Of a stretch of 6,133 nt of DNA, positions 1 through 6,126 are shown in pieces. The translations under genes and the position numbers were made by a program. The number at the start of each line of letters is the position of its first letter. The stretch's first letter is position 1. The notes under the pieces were generated by a model. It saw only the letters and a list, made by a program, of their open reading frames with translations, made no database searches and was not told the origin of the DNA. This DNA comes from RPQJ01 sp963714645. GTDB taxonomy: Bacteria > Pseudomonadota > Gammaproteobacteria > Steroidobacterales > Steroidobacteraceae. Location of the stretch: the NCBI GenBank assembly GCA_963714645.1, contig CAVQQX010000072.1:1-6133 (forward strand). Direction: 5' to 3'.

Positions 1-470
1 GCGGCGTCGTCGACCACGAAGAGCTTGTTGTGCATGCGGTGGTTGAGGCGCCGGAACTCGAACGGCAGCTGCAGCGGCCTGGTCCAGCGCGGCCGCAGGC
101 GGAAAGGGTTGAAGACGCGCACCTCGGCGTTCGGCAACGCGTCGAGCAGCAGCGGCAGGCACTCGTCCGTGCGCAGGCCGTTGTCGTCGATCAGCAGGCG
201 CACGCGTACGCCGCGTTCCGCAGCGGCGCGCAGCCGGTCCACCAGCACGATGCCGGCTTCGTCGTCGTCGTAGATATACGTCTGGAGGTCGATCGACCGC
301 CGGGCCTCATCCGCGAGGACCGCGCGCATCTGCAATGCGAGCGGGCCGTTGTCGAGCAACACGCAGGCCGACTGGCCCGGGTGCGCCGCGAACTCCGCCG
401 GATCGAGGCCGAGCGCACCCGCTTCGGGCGGCGACCCCGCGTCCTGTCGCCGGTCGACTGCGACGTTCAT
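1..470 (-). CDS. ClsC (YmdC)-like phospholipase D / cardiolipin synthase, N-terminal part
   Basis: Phospholipase D superfamily protein, closest in my reading to ClsC/YmdC-type cardiolipin synthases, which move phosphatidyl groups between membrane phospholipids. 156 complete codons are visible; the C-terminal part lies beyond position 1. The read runs from an HPGQ segment, through the SIDLQTYIYDDD strand and the RGVRVRLLIDDN segment, to VFNPF and then the first HKD motif HNKLFVVD, with H147, K149 and D154 as the catalytic set. The second HKD motif must be outside the window. The first ATG is at 470; the frame is open upstream to a stop near 627 but offers no better start. No signal peptide or lipobox is visible, unlike many relatives, though E. 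coli ClsC also begins close to its HPGQ segment. No strong Shine-Dalgarno is seen. It lies 203 bases downstream of the minus-strand receiver gene and could share its transcript. The family is confident; the exact substrate is not. Confidence 0.88.
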   Translation of the reverse strand, partial: MNVAVDRRQDAGSPPEAGALGLDPAEFAAHPGQSACVLLDNGPLALQMRAVLADEARRSIDLQTYIYDDDEAGIVLVDRLRAAAERGVRVRLLIDDNGLRTDECLPLLLDALPNAEVRVFNPFRLRPRWTRPLQLPFEFRRLNHRMHNKLFVVDDA

Positions 471-673
471 GCTTGACCGCTCGAATTGATGGAGATCCGT
501 GCACCGGTCGGGCGGCCCGCAGGCGCCGCGCGGTCCGATGCTAGCGGGTGTCCGGGCGCAGGACGACCTCGTCGCAGCGCGCGGCGGCGCCGACAGCAGC
601 GGAATACAGTAGCGGTGCGCGTGCGCCTACAGCGGGCGAAAGCGGCAGCAACGAGGTTGTCGCGCCGGTGCCC

Positions 674-1042
674 TCAGGCGTGCGCGCGGGCGACCTGTTC
701 GATGCGGTCGGCGAACGTCGTGACGTCGATCGGCTTCTCGATGAACGCACGGCAGCCGACTTCGATCGCCCGGGCGCGGTCCGCGGCGAGTGCATGCGCG
801 CTGACCGCGACGATCGGCGTCGCCTGGCCGGCGTCGGTCCCCATCAGTCCCGGGACGAAGTCGCAGCCGTCGCCGTCCGGAAGGCGCAGGTCGAGCAGGA
901 TCAGGTCGTAGCGGGAGCCCCCGGCGAGCGCGATGCCCTCGCCCCCGGTGGGCGCGACGACGACCTCATGGCCGCGCCGCTCGAGCAGGAATCGCGCCAG
1001 GTAGGCGTTCGATTCGTTGTCTTCGATCATCAGGATACGCAC
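674..1042 (-). CDS. DivK-like single-domain response regulator
   Basis: A 122-residue protein consisting only of a receiver domain, which would accept a phosphoryl group from a histidine kinase or phosphotransfer protein and signal by protein contact, in the cytoplasm. Conserved residues are in place: the acidic pair E7/D8 (IEDN), phosphoacceptor D51 (LILLDLRLPDGDG), switch S81 (VAVSAHA), and K103 (FIEKP) preceded by aromatic F100. The MIEDNESN opening and the AVSAHA and IEKPID segments resemble DivK and the receivers of hybrid kinases more than CheY or output-domain regulators. The start is taken as GTG at 1042 because the receiver fold begins there at once and a GAGG ribosome site (1051-1048) lies five bases upstream. 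It is transcribed divergently from the next receiver gene, sharing a 117-base control region. There is no DNA-binding domain, so its partner is unknown. Confidence 0.9.
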   Translation of the reverse strand: MRILMIEDNESNAYLARFLLERRGHEVVVAPTGGEGIALAGGSRYDLILLDLRLPDGDGCDFVPGLMGTDAGQATPIVAVSAHALAADRARAIEVGCRAFIEKPIDVTTFADRIEQVARAHA

Positions 1043-1159
1043 GGTTGCCTCGCTTCCCGACGTCGCTCGACGGCAGCTCCCGCCGTCCGCGGGGACATTG
1101 CGACGCAAACCAGCGGTGTAAAGACGGCTGGGCGCGGATTCGTTGCGTACAATCCGCCC
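1043..1159. promoter_or_regulatory. Divergent intergenic control region between two receiver genes
   Basis: This 117-base gap separates two start codons facing away from each other, so promoters for both must lie in it or overlap the gene ends. On the plus strand TACAAT (1148-1153) matches the sigma-70 -10 box at five of six positions, but no good -35 box is found 16-18 bases upstream. On the minus strand TTTACA (1122-1117) matches a -35 box at five of six, with no convincing -10 partner. The minus-strand gene has a GAGG ribosome site; the plus-strand gene has none. A shared arrangement like this would let one regulator control both genes, but no clear operator repeat was found. Confidence 0.55.
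1148..1153 (+). promoter_or_regulatory. Candidate -10 box TACAAT for a leaderless receiver mRNA
   Basis: TACAAT ends six bases before the ATG at 1160. With normal spacing, transcription would begin at or within a base or two of that ATG, giving an mRNA with little or no leader. This agrees with the lack of any purine-rich ribosome site upstream of the ATG. The -35 region is poor, so the site is a candidate only. Confidence 0.4.
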
Positions 1160-1561
1160 ATGCAGGACCTCGCGGAGCCTGGGGCGCTGATCCTCGTCGT
1201 GGACGACGACGCGCGGTCGCGCGAGCTGATGCGGATCATCCTGCGGCATGCCGGATACCGCGTGTTGGCTGCGCCCGATCCCCAAGCCGCCATTGCGCTC
1301 ATGGAGCCCGAACCCCCCGCGGCCGCGCTCGTCGACCTGCTGATGCCGGACATGACCGGAACGGAATTCTGCCGCTGGATGCGGGGCAGGCAGGAGCTGG
1401 CGGCGGTGAAGTTCATGCTGCTGACAGGGATGGACGACGAGGAGACGCGACGGGAAGCGAGTCAGGCAGGGGCGGACGCGGTGATGACCAAGCCGTTCGA
1501 CCGGCTCGAGCTGTTGCGGAAAATCGCGACTTTGCTCGGTCGGCCCGACGTGGCACCCTGA
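1160..1561 (+). CDS. Single-domain response regulator (CheY-like receiver)
   Basis: A 133-residue stand-alone receiver. After a nine-residue lead, the domain shows the acidic residues D15/D16 (LVVDDD), phosphoacceptor D59 (ALVDLLMPDMTG), T89 (MLLTGM) and K111 (MTKPFD), so every residue needed for phosphorylation and switching is present. No output domain follows; the protein ends about 20 residues after KPFD. It probably acts by binding a partner protein or by relaying phosphate to another component. ATG at 1160 is chosen because the fold starts right after it; the open frame reaches much further upstream, but that extension has no receiver features and runs antisense to the minus-strand receiver gene. 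There is no ribosome site. The MPDMTG style differs from the DivK-like neighbour, suggesting a different kinase partner. It is followed by a 138-base gap and a second promoter candidate, so it is probably a separate transcript from the downstream genes. Confidence 0.9.
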   Translation: MQDLAEPGALILVVDDDARSRELMRIILRHAGYRVLAAPDPQAAIALMEPEPPAAALVDLLMPDMTGTEFCRWMRGRQELAAVKFMLLTGMDDEETRREASQAGADAVMTKPFDRLELLRKIATLLGRPDVAP

Positions 1562-1663
1562 CCAACGATAGCCCGGCGCCGCCGGCCGCGATCCGGGATC
1601 AAACCGAAGCGGATGCATCGGACCGGGCGGCCGGCAGGGACGGGCGTGCGGCCCGGGGGCAAG

Positions 1664-1693
1664 CTGACACCTCGTGTTACCAGAAGGTACATT
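1664..1693 (+). promoter_or_regulatory. Candidate sigma-70 promoter CTGACA-N18-TACATT
   Basis: In the 138-base gap before the receiver-MarR gene, CTGACA (1664-1669) matches the -35 consensus at five of six positions. TACATT (1688-1693) matches the -10 at four of six, with an 18-base spacer. The predicted start point falls at about 1700, the A of the ATG itself, so this mRNA could also be leaderless. An AGAAGG at 1682-1687 resembles a ribosome site, but it is 12 bases from the ATG and would lie upstream of the predicted transcript start. The rest of the gap (1562-1663) holds GC-rich short inverted repeats without a T-run and no gene. Confidence 0.5.
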
Positions 1694-1699
1694 GCGGCC

Positions 1700-2602
1700 A
1701 TGGAACCACCTGCACCCGCCCGCGTCCTCGTCGTCGACGATGAAGTGCGTGCGCTGCGGCTGATGTCGCGGGTCCTGGGCAGCAGCGGGATCGCATGCAA
1801 GACCGCCGAGTCGGCCGCCGAGGCCCTCAATGTCCTCAAGCTGAGCGACGAGATCGACGTCGTCGTGAGCGACATCTACATGCCGACGGTCGACGGCATC
1901 GAATTCCTCGGCACGGTCCGCCGTGAATTCCGCGATCGGCCGTGGATGCAGCTGCTGCTGGTGACCGGCCAGGCCTCGCTCGAGACGGCGGTGGCCGCCA
2001 TGCGCCTCGAGGCCAGCGACTACCTGTTCAAGCCGATCGAGCCCAAGACCCTGCGCGAAGCCGTGCAGCACGCCCTCGCGCGCGCGGAGAGCATCCGCAA
2101 GGTGCGCGCCACGGCCGTGGATTCGCCCGGCGCGCGGGAACTGCAGCAGATTGCCGACACCGCCAAGGCGCTCGCCGAGGACATGCGGCGCACGATCGAA
2201 CACGACTCGTCCGGACGCCGCGACGGGGCGGGGCCGCAGTCGGCCCGGCCGGAGGAGACGGGCCTGCGTACGCTCAAGCTGCTGCAGAAGCTCCAGGAAG
2301 CGCGGTCGAGCATCTTCGGCGAAGCGGTGATGCCCGAGCCGGCCTGGGAGATGCTTGCCGAGCTGATGCGGGCACGGCTCGCCGGGCAGCATCTTTCGGT
2401 CACGAGCCTCGCGCTCTCGTCGAAGAGCCCGATGACGACCGCGCTGCGTCGCATCGAGGACCTGATCCAGGGGGGACTCGCGGCGCGCATGCCCGATCCG
2501 GCCGATCGCCGCCGGACCTACGTCGAACTGACGCCCGAGGGCATGGCCCGGATGCAGTTGTTCCTCGAGGGTTTCGCCCGCACCGCGCTCGCCTCGAGCT
2601 GA
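1700..2602 (+). CDS. Response regulator: receiver domain fused to MarR-type winged helix
   Basis: A 300-residue two-domain regulator, probably a phosphorylation-controlled transcription factor. Residues about 7-125 are a receiver with D13/D14 (VVDDE), phosphoacceptor D58 (VVVSDIYMPTVDG), T89 (LLVTGQ) and K111 (LFKPIEP). Residues about 126-210 are a charged, partly helical linker with an unstructured-looking stretch (SSGRRDGAGPQSARPEE). From about P214 (PAWEMLAELM) to the end is a winged helix: a helix-turn-helix near 233-255 (SVTSLALSSKSPMTTALRRI) and the MarR-family wing signature DPADRRRTYVELTPEG starting at D266. Most DNA-binding response regulators carry OmpR, NarL or Fis outputs, so this pairing is uncommon. 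The C-terminal half resembles the free-standing PAWDML-type MarR relatives I recall from sphingomonads. ATG at 1700 is chosen because the fold begins just after it. The stop codon overlaps the ribosome site of the next gene. Target genes are unknown; self-regulation is plausible. Confidence 0.88.
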   Translation: MEPPAPARVLVVDDEVRALRLMSRVLGSSGIACKTAESAAEALNVLKLSDEIDVVVSDIYMPTVDGIEFLGTVRREFRDRPWMQLLLVTGQASLETAVAAMRLEASDYLFKPIEPKTLREAVQHALARAESIRKVRATAVDSPGARELQQIADTAKALAEDMRRTIEHDSSGRRDGAGPQSARPEETGLRTLKLLQKLQEARSSIFGEAVMPEPAWEMLAELMRARLAGQHLSVTSLALSSKSPMTTALRRIEDLIQGGLAARMPDPADRRRTYVELTPEGMARMQLFLEGFARTALASS

Positions 2603-2614
2603 GGTATCCACCGC

Positions 2615-2845
2615 ATGGCCCACGGCATTCCCGACGCACAGGTGCTCGACATGCGCCGGCTCCTTCACGGCGTGAACGACGAGCTCTCGATCGCTGTGCT
2701 GCAGCTCGAGATGATGCTCGAGGCCGGATCGCTCGAGCCGCAATCGCGCGAGAGCCTCGAGGAGTCGCTCGATGCCTGCCGCAAGGCTGCCGAGAGCCTG
2801 AAGCAGGTGTGGAGCATCCTGGGCCCGCGCAAGCCGCAGTCATGA
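2615..2845 (+). CDS. Small helical protein resembling an isolated histidine-kinase DHp hairpin
   Basis: A 76-residue protein I cannot assign to a named family. It seems to form two helices (about 9-36 and 42-69) joined by a short turn near AGSLEP. The first helix carries LLHGVNDELS with H18; this aligns without gaps to the HDFNNLLT-type phosphoacceptor box of hybrid histidine kinases, and the second helix (SLEESLDACRKAAESLKQ) has the look of DHp helix 2. No ATP-binding catalytic domain follows. A dimer would give the four-helix bundle used by phosphotransfer proteins such as Spo0B, ChpT or Hpt domains, so a relay role towards the neighbouring receivers is inferred, not shown. GAGG (2601-2604) overlaps the upstream stop codon and sits 10 bases before the ATG, and the TGA overlaps the next ATG, so it is almost certainly in an operon with the receiver-MarR gene. 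The coding call is firm; the function is tentative. Confidence 0.72.
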   Translation: MAHGIPDAQVLDMRRLLHGVNDELSIAVLQLEMMLEAGSLEPQSRESLEESLDACRKAAESLKQVWSILGPRKPQS

Positions 2846-3786
2846 CGCAGGTGGCGTCACGGTGCCCGGGCTGGCCCGTGTCGGCTGGCAGCGTCGCCAT
2901 GCTGCTGGCGGCCGTCACTTTCGCGCAGGCGCCGGCCGCGCCGTCATCCGCGCAGGCGAAGGCGCCGTCGCGCACGATGAGCGACGTGCTGGCGGCGACC
3001 GGGCCGGCAGACTGGCGCTCGCTCGATCCCGAGAACACCCTGTACCTGCAGCTGACGCAAGGTCGCGTGGTCATCGAGCTCGCGCCCGCGGTGGCGCCGC
3101 TGCACGTCGCGAACCTGCGTACCCTCGTGCGGGAGAAGTATTTCGACGGATTGGCCGTGATCCGCTCGCAGGACAACTTCGTCGTGCAGTGGGGCGACGC
3201 GGACGGCAAGCGGTCGCTCGGCTCCGCAAAGCCCAGGGTTCCCGCCGAATTCACGGTGCCGCTGACGACGACGCTCGCGTTCCTGCCGATGGCGGACCCG
3301 GACGGCTACGCTCCGGAGACCGGTTTCCTGCGGGGCTTTCCTGCCGCACGGAACGCTGCGAAGACGGAGGCGTGGCTCACGCACTGCTACGCCATGGTCG
3401 GGGCGGGACGCGGCAACGAACCCGACAGCGGCAACGGCAGCGAACTCTACGTCGTGATCGGGCATGCTCCGCGCCAGCTCGACCGCAACATCGCACTCGT
3501 CGGCCGCGTCGTCAAAGGCATGGAGCTCGTCTCCGTACTGCCGCGTGGCAGCGGGTCGCTCGGGTTCTACGAGAAGCCCGAACAGCGCGTGCCGATCACG
3601 AGCGTGCGGCTGGCCGCCGACGTGCCGGTCGGCGAACGCGAGCGACTCGAGATACTGCGAACCGACACGGCCAGCTTCCGCGCACTGATCGAGACGCGAC
3701 GCAACCGCCGCGACGACTGGTACCTCGTGCCGGCCGGTTACGTCGACGTCTGCAACGTACCGATCCCGGTGCGTGCGCCGCCCTGA
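2842..3786 (+). CDS. Exported cyclophilin-type peptidyl-prolyl cis-trans isomerase
   Basis: A 314-residue protein with an N-terminal signal peptide: a short start, a hydrophobic core around residues 15-27 (VAMLLAAVTFA) and likely cleavage after AQA near residue 30, so it should act in the periplasm. It would catalyse rotation about X-Pro bonds during protein folding. The cyclophilin domain begins around LYLQLTQGRVVIEL and has the YFDGL segment; the core IRSQDNFVVQWGD aligns with the cyclophilin FHRIIPGFMCQGGD motif and keeps the three key residues as R108, F113 and Q116. Insertions after that (for example around the NEPDSGNGSE segment) and a C-terminal extension make it longer than the roughly 165-residue minimal cyclophilin. 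The ATG overlaps the TGA of the small helical protein (ATGA), implying translational coupling to a signalling operon, an odd partner for a folding enzyme. A much longer open frame upstream is only a high-GC shadow of the receiver-MarR gene. Confidence 0.87.
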   Translation: MTQVASRCPGWPVSAGSVAMLLAAVTFAQAPAAPSSAQAKAPSRTMSDVLAATGPADWRSLDPENTLYLQLTQGRVVIELAPAVAPLHVANLRTLVREKYFDGLAVIRSQDNFVVQWGDADGKRSLGSAKPRVPAEFTVPLTTTLAFLPMADPDGYAPETGFLRGFPAARNAAKTEAWLTHCYAMVGAGRGNEPDSGNGSELYVVIGHAPRQLDRNIALVGRVVKGMELVSVLPRGSGSLGFYEKPEQRVPITSVRLAADVPVGERERLEILRTDTASFRALIETRRNRRDDWYLVPAGYVDVCNVPIPVRAPP

Positions 3787-3829
3787 TCCCGGGGACCGCG
3801 GATCCGACAACGGGGGGACGGATCGAATC

Positions 3830-5263
3830 ATGGAACGCTTCTGGCTCAAGCATTATCCGCCCGGCGTCCCGCACGACGTCGACGTGACGCAGTACGCATC
3901 GCTGGCCGGGCTGCTCGACGACAGCTTCCGCCGGTATGCCGCCCGGCCGGCCTACGCCTGCATGAACCGGCACTACTCGTTCGCGGAGATCGATCGCCAC
4001 TCGGCCGCGTTCGCCGGCTGGCTGCAGGAGCGCGGGGTCGCGCCCGGCACCCGCGTCGCCATCATGCTGCCGAACGTCGTGCAGTACCCGATCGCGCTCG
4101 CGGGAATCCTGCGCGCGGGCTGCGTCGTCGTGAACGTGAACCCGCTCTATACGCCACGCGAGCTCGAGCACCAGCTCCGCGATTCAGGCGCCGAGGCGAT
4201 CGTGATCCTCGAGAACTTCGCCTCGACGCTGCAGCAGGTCGTGGCGCGCACGTCGGTCCGGCACGTCGTGGTCGCGGCGCTCGGCGAACTGCTCGGGTTC
4301 CCGCGCAGCACGTTCGTCAAGTTCGCCGTGCGCAACGTCCGCAAGCTGGTGCCGCCTTACTCGTTGCCGGGCCACGTACGGTTCACCGACGCCCTCGAAG
4401 CCGGCGCCCGCAGGAGGCTCGATCCCGTCGCGACCGGACCGGAGGACGTCGCGTTCCTGCAGTACACCGGCGGCACGACCGGGGTCCCGAAGGGGGCGAT
4501 GCTCACGCACCGCAACCTGATCGCGAACGTGCTGCAGTTGGAGGCCTGGACGGCGCCTTCGCTGCAGGACGAAACACGCGGGCCGGTGCCCGAGCAGTTC
4601 GTCTACATCTGCGCGCTGCCCCTCTACCACGTGTTCGCGCTGGTGGTGAACTGCCTCTTCGGCGTCCGCTTCGGCACGCTGAACGTGTTGATCGCCAACC
4701 CGAGGGACATCGGCGGGTTCGTTCGTACCATACGCAAGTACCGCTTCAACGTGCTGCCGGGCGTCAACACGCTCTACAACGCGCTCGCCGAGAACGAGGA
4801 GTTCCGCAAGCTCGACTTCTCGAGCCTGCGCGTCGCGAACGGCGGCGGCATGGCCGTGCAGAAGGCGGTGTCCGAGAAGTGGCAGTCGCTCACGGGCCTG
4901 CCGATCGTCGAAGGCTACGGCCTGTCCGAGACGTCGCCCGTCGCGACCTGCAATCCCATCAACAACCCGGAGTACAACGGGACGATCGGCCTGCCTTTGC
5001 CGAGCACGGAGATCGCGATTCTCGACGACGACGGCCGGCCGGTGGCGCTCGGCCAGCCGGGCGAGATCGCGATCCGCGGGCCGCAGGTGATGGCCGGTTA
5101 CTGGAACCGGCCGGACGAGACCGGGAAGGTCATGACACCCGACGGGTTCTTCAAGTCGGCGCCGCCGAAAAGCCGAAAATCGCCACGCGCAAATCCTCGG
5201 AAATGGCGCTCGGCGTCATCAACGCCGCGACGCAGGCGACGATCGGCGGCTCGGCGGATCTGA
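3830..5263 (+). CDS. fadD: Long-chain fatty acid-CoA ligase (FadD), C-terminally broken at a sequence junction
   Basis: An acyl-CoA synthetase that would activate fatty acids to acyl-AMP and then acyl-CoA for beta-oxidation or lipid synthesis, at the inner face of the membrane. The N-terminal MERFWLKHYPPGVPHDVD opening is typical of proteobacterial FadD. The adenylation P-loop YTGGTTGVPKG is at 212-222, GYGLSETSP at 362-370, and YWNRPDETG leads to DGFFKS. Similarity stops at about S443 (5156-5158): the expected GD..-D..G-R.KD hinge and the C-terminal subdomain with its catalytic lysine, about 115 residues, are missing. The remaining 34 residues to the TGA at 5263 are arginine- and proline-rich and are simply the transketolase sequence read out of frame, so the encoded product would not be a working ligase. 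ATG at 3830 is preferred over upstream alternatives because the family N-terminus starts there, with a G-rich site at 3812-3820. It lies 43 bases after the isomerase gene, possibly in the same transcript. Confidence 0.9.
   Translation: MERFWLKHYPPGVPHDVDVTQYASLAGLLDDSFRRYAARPAYACMNRHYSFAEIDRHSAAFAGWLQERGVAPGTRVAIMLPNVVQYPIALAGILRAGCVVVNVNPLYTPRELEHQLRDSGAEAIVILENFASTLQQVVARTSVRHVVVAALGELLGFPRSTFVKFAVRNVRKLVPPYSLPGHVRFTDALEAGARRRLDPVATGPEDVAFLQYTGGTTGVPKGAMLTHRNLIANVLQLEAWTAPSLQDETRGPVPEQFVYICALPLYHVFALVVNCLFGVRFGTLNVLIANPRDIGGFVRTIRKYRFNVLPGVNTLYNALAENEEFRKLDFSSLRVANGGGMAVQKAVSEKWQSLTGLPIVEGYGLSETSPVATCNPINNPEYNGTIGLPLPSTEIAILDDDGRPVALGQPGEIAIRGPQVMAGYWNRPDETGKVMTPDGFFKSAPPKSRKSPRANPRKWRSASSTPRRRRRSAARRI
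5156..5172. other. Breakpoint joining fadD to transketolase
   Basis: FadD similarity ends with DGFFKS (TCG at 5156-5158). Transketolase similarity begins by about AEKPKIATRKSSEMAL, read in another frame from 5164 or so. The intervening GGCGCCGCCG is low in complexity and fits either side, so the exact point cannot be fixed to the base. No inverted repeat ends, target duplication, transposase or att-like sequence is visible around it. Chimeric assembly is the first explanation; a deletion or illegitimate recombination is the alternative. Confidence 0.8.
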
Positions 5264-6108
5264 CCCATTCGAACTTCACCATCACCAAGGGCATGGGCGA
5301 GGTCGCGCCGGACGATTTTTCCGGCCGCTACATCCATTACGGCGTGCGCGAATTCGGCATGGCGGCGGCGATGAACGGGATCGCGCTGCATGGCGGATTC
5401 GTGCCCTACGGCGGCACCTTCCTGGTGTTCTCCGATTACGCGCGCGGCGCAATCCGCCTCTCGGCGCTCATGGGCCTGCGCGTCATCTATGTGCTCACCC
5501 ATGATTTCATCGGCCTTGGCGAAGACGGGCCGACGCATCAGCCGGTCGAACATCTGGCGGCGTTGCGCGCCATGCCGAATTTCCACGTCTTCCGCCCCGC
5601 CGACGCGATCGAGACCGCTGAATGCTGGGAGCTGGCGCTCGCCAGCCGCCACACGCCGTCGGTCTTGAGCCTGTCGCGGCAGAACCTGCCGACGCTCGAT
5701 CGGCCGATTGGCGAAAACCTTTCCGCCAAGGGCGCCTATGTGCTGCGCGACGCGGTGGGAAAGCGCGACGTCACGCTGCTCGCCACGGGATCCGAGGTTG
5801 AAATCGCCCTCGCGGCCGCCGACATTCTGGCCACGCAAGGACTGAAGGCCGCCGTGGTCTCCATGCCTTGCTGGGAACTCTTCGAGGCTCAGTCCGAGGC
5901 CTATCGCGCCGAAGTGCTGGGCGGCGCCCCGCGCGTCGCGGTCGAGGCGGCGGTTCGGCTCGGCTGGGACCGCTGGATCGGCGAGCGCGGCGCCTTCATC
6001 GGCATGAGCGGCTTTGGCGCAAGCGGGCCGGCCGGCGAGCTGTATAAGCATTTCGGCGTCACGGCGGAGGCTGTGGCTGACGCGGCCCGTACGCTAGTTA
6101 AGACGTAA
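5159..6108 (+). CDS. tkt: Transketolase, C-terminal half only (N-terminus lost at the junction)
   Basis: Transketolase moves two-carbon ketol units between sugar phosphates in the pentose phosphate and Calvin cycles, using thiamine diphosphate. About 313 residues are present of a usual 650-670. The pyrimidine-binding domain starts at KIATRKSSEMAL and shows GGSADLTHSN, YIHYGVREFGM (catalytic Glu codon at 5350-5352), the GLGEDGPTHQPVEH block and LSRQN; the C-terminal domain runs from TLLATGSEVEIAL to the TAA at 6106. The whole N-terminal diphosphate-binding domain is absent, so this fragment could not be active. No true start exists: the frame is open back to 4879 through fadD, and the first internal ATG is at 5203. 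The VVSMPCWELFEAQ segment and more frequent A/T-ending codons suggest an alphaproteobacterial source. It is followed after 18 bases by another gene start. Confidence 0.92.
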
Positions 6109-6126
6109 GAGATAGCGGAGGCGACA

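Noticed and set aside
471..673. A small gene or sRNA between the minus-strand receiver and the ClsC-like gene
   Set aside because: The open frames here show no recognisable family, no good ribosome site and no clear promoter plus terminator pair.
1590..1600. Palindrome GATCCGGGATC as an operator
   Set aside because: It is a single short copy, far from the promoter candidate and without a second half-site; chance is a sufficient explanation.
1623..1656. Inverted repeat CCGGGC ... GCCCGG as a terminator between the second receiver and the receiver-MarR gene
   Set aside because: The stem is only six base pairs with a 22-base loop and no T-run follows; such repeats are expected by chance at this GC content.
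1682..1687. AGAAGG as the ribosome site for the ATG at 1700
   Set aside because: The 12-base spacing is long and it falls in the spacer of the best promoter candidate, so it would probably not be transcribed. It was not dismissed entirely and is mentioned with the promoter.
674..2743. A 690-codon minus-strand open frame covering most of the signalling cluster
   Set aside because: Only its last 122 residues look like a protein family (the DivK-like receiver). The rest lies antisense to three well-supported plus-strand genes and is a typical high-GC shadow.
1942..2841. A long in-frame upstream extension of the cyclophilin gene
   Set aside because: It has the biased composition of an out-of-frame shadow of the receiver-MarR gene, and a clear signal peptide starts at the ATG at 2842.
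5150..5175. Insertion sequence or integrase attachment site at the junction
   Set aside because: No terminal inverted repeats, target duplication, tRNA end or transposase/integrase gene is visible on either side.
5159..5263. The arginine/proline-rich tail of the FadD frame as a novel C-terminal domain
   Set aside because: It is the transketolase coding sequence read in the wrong frame.
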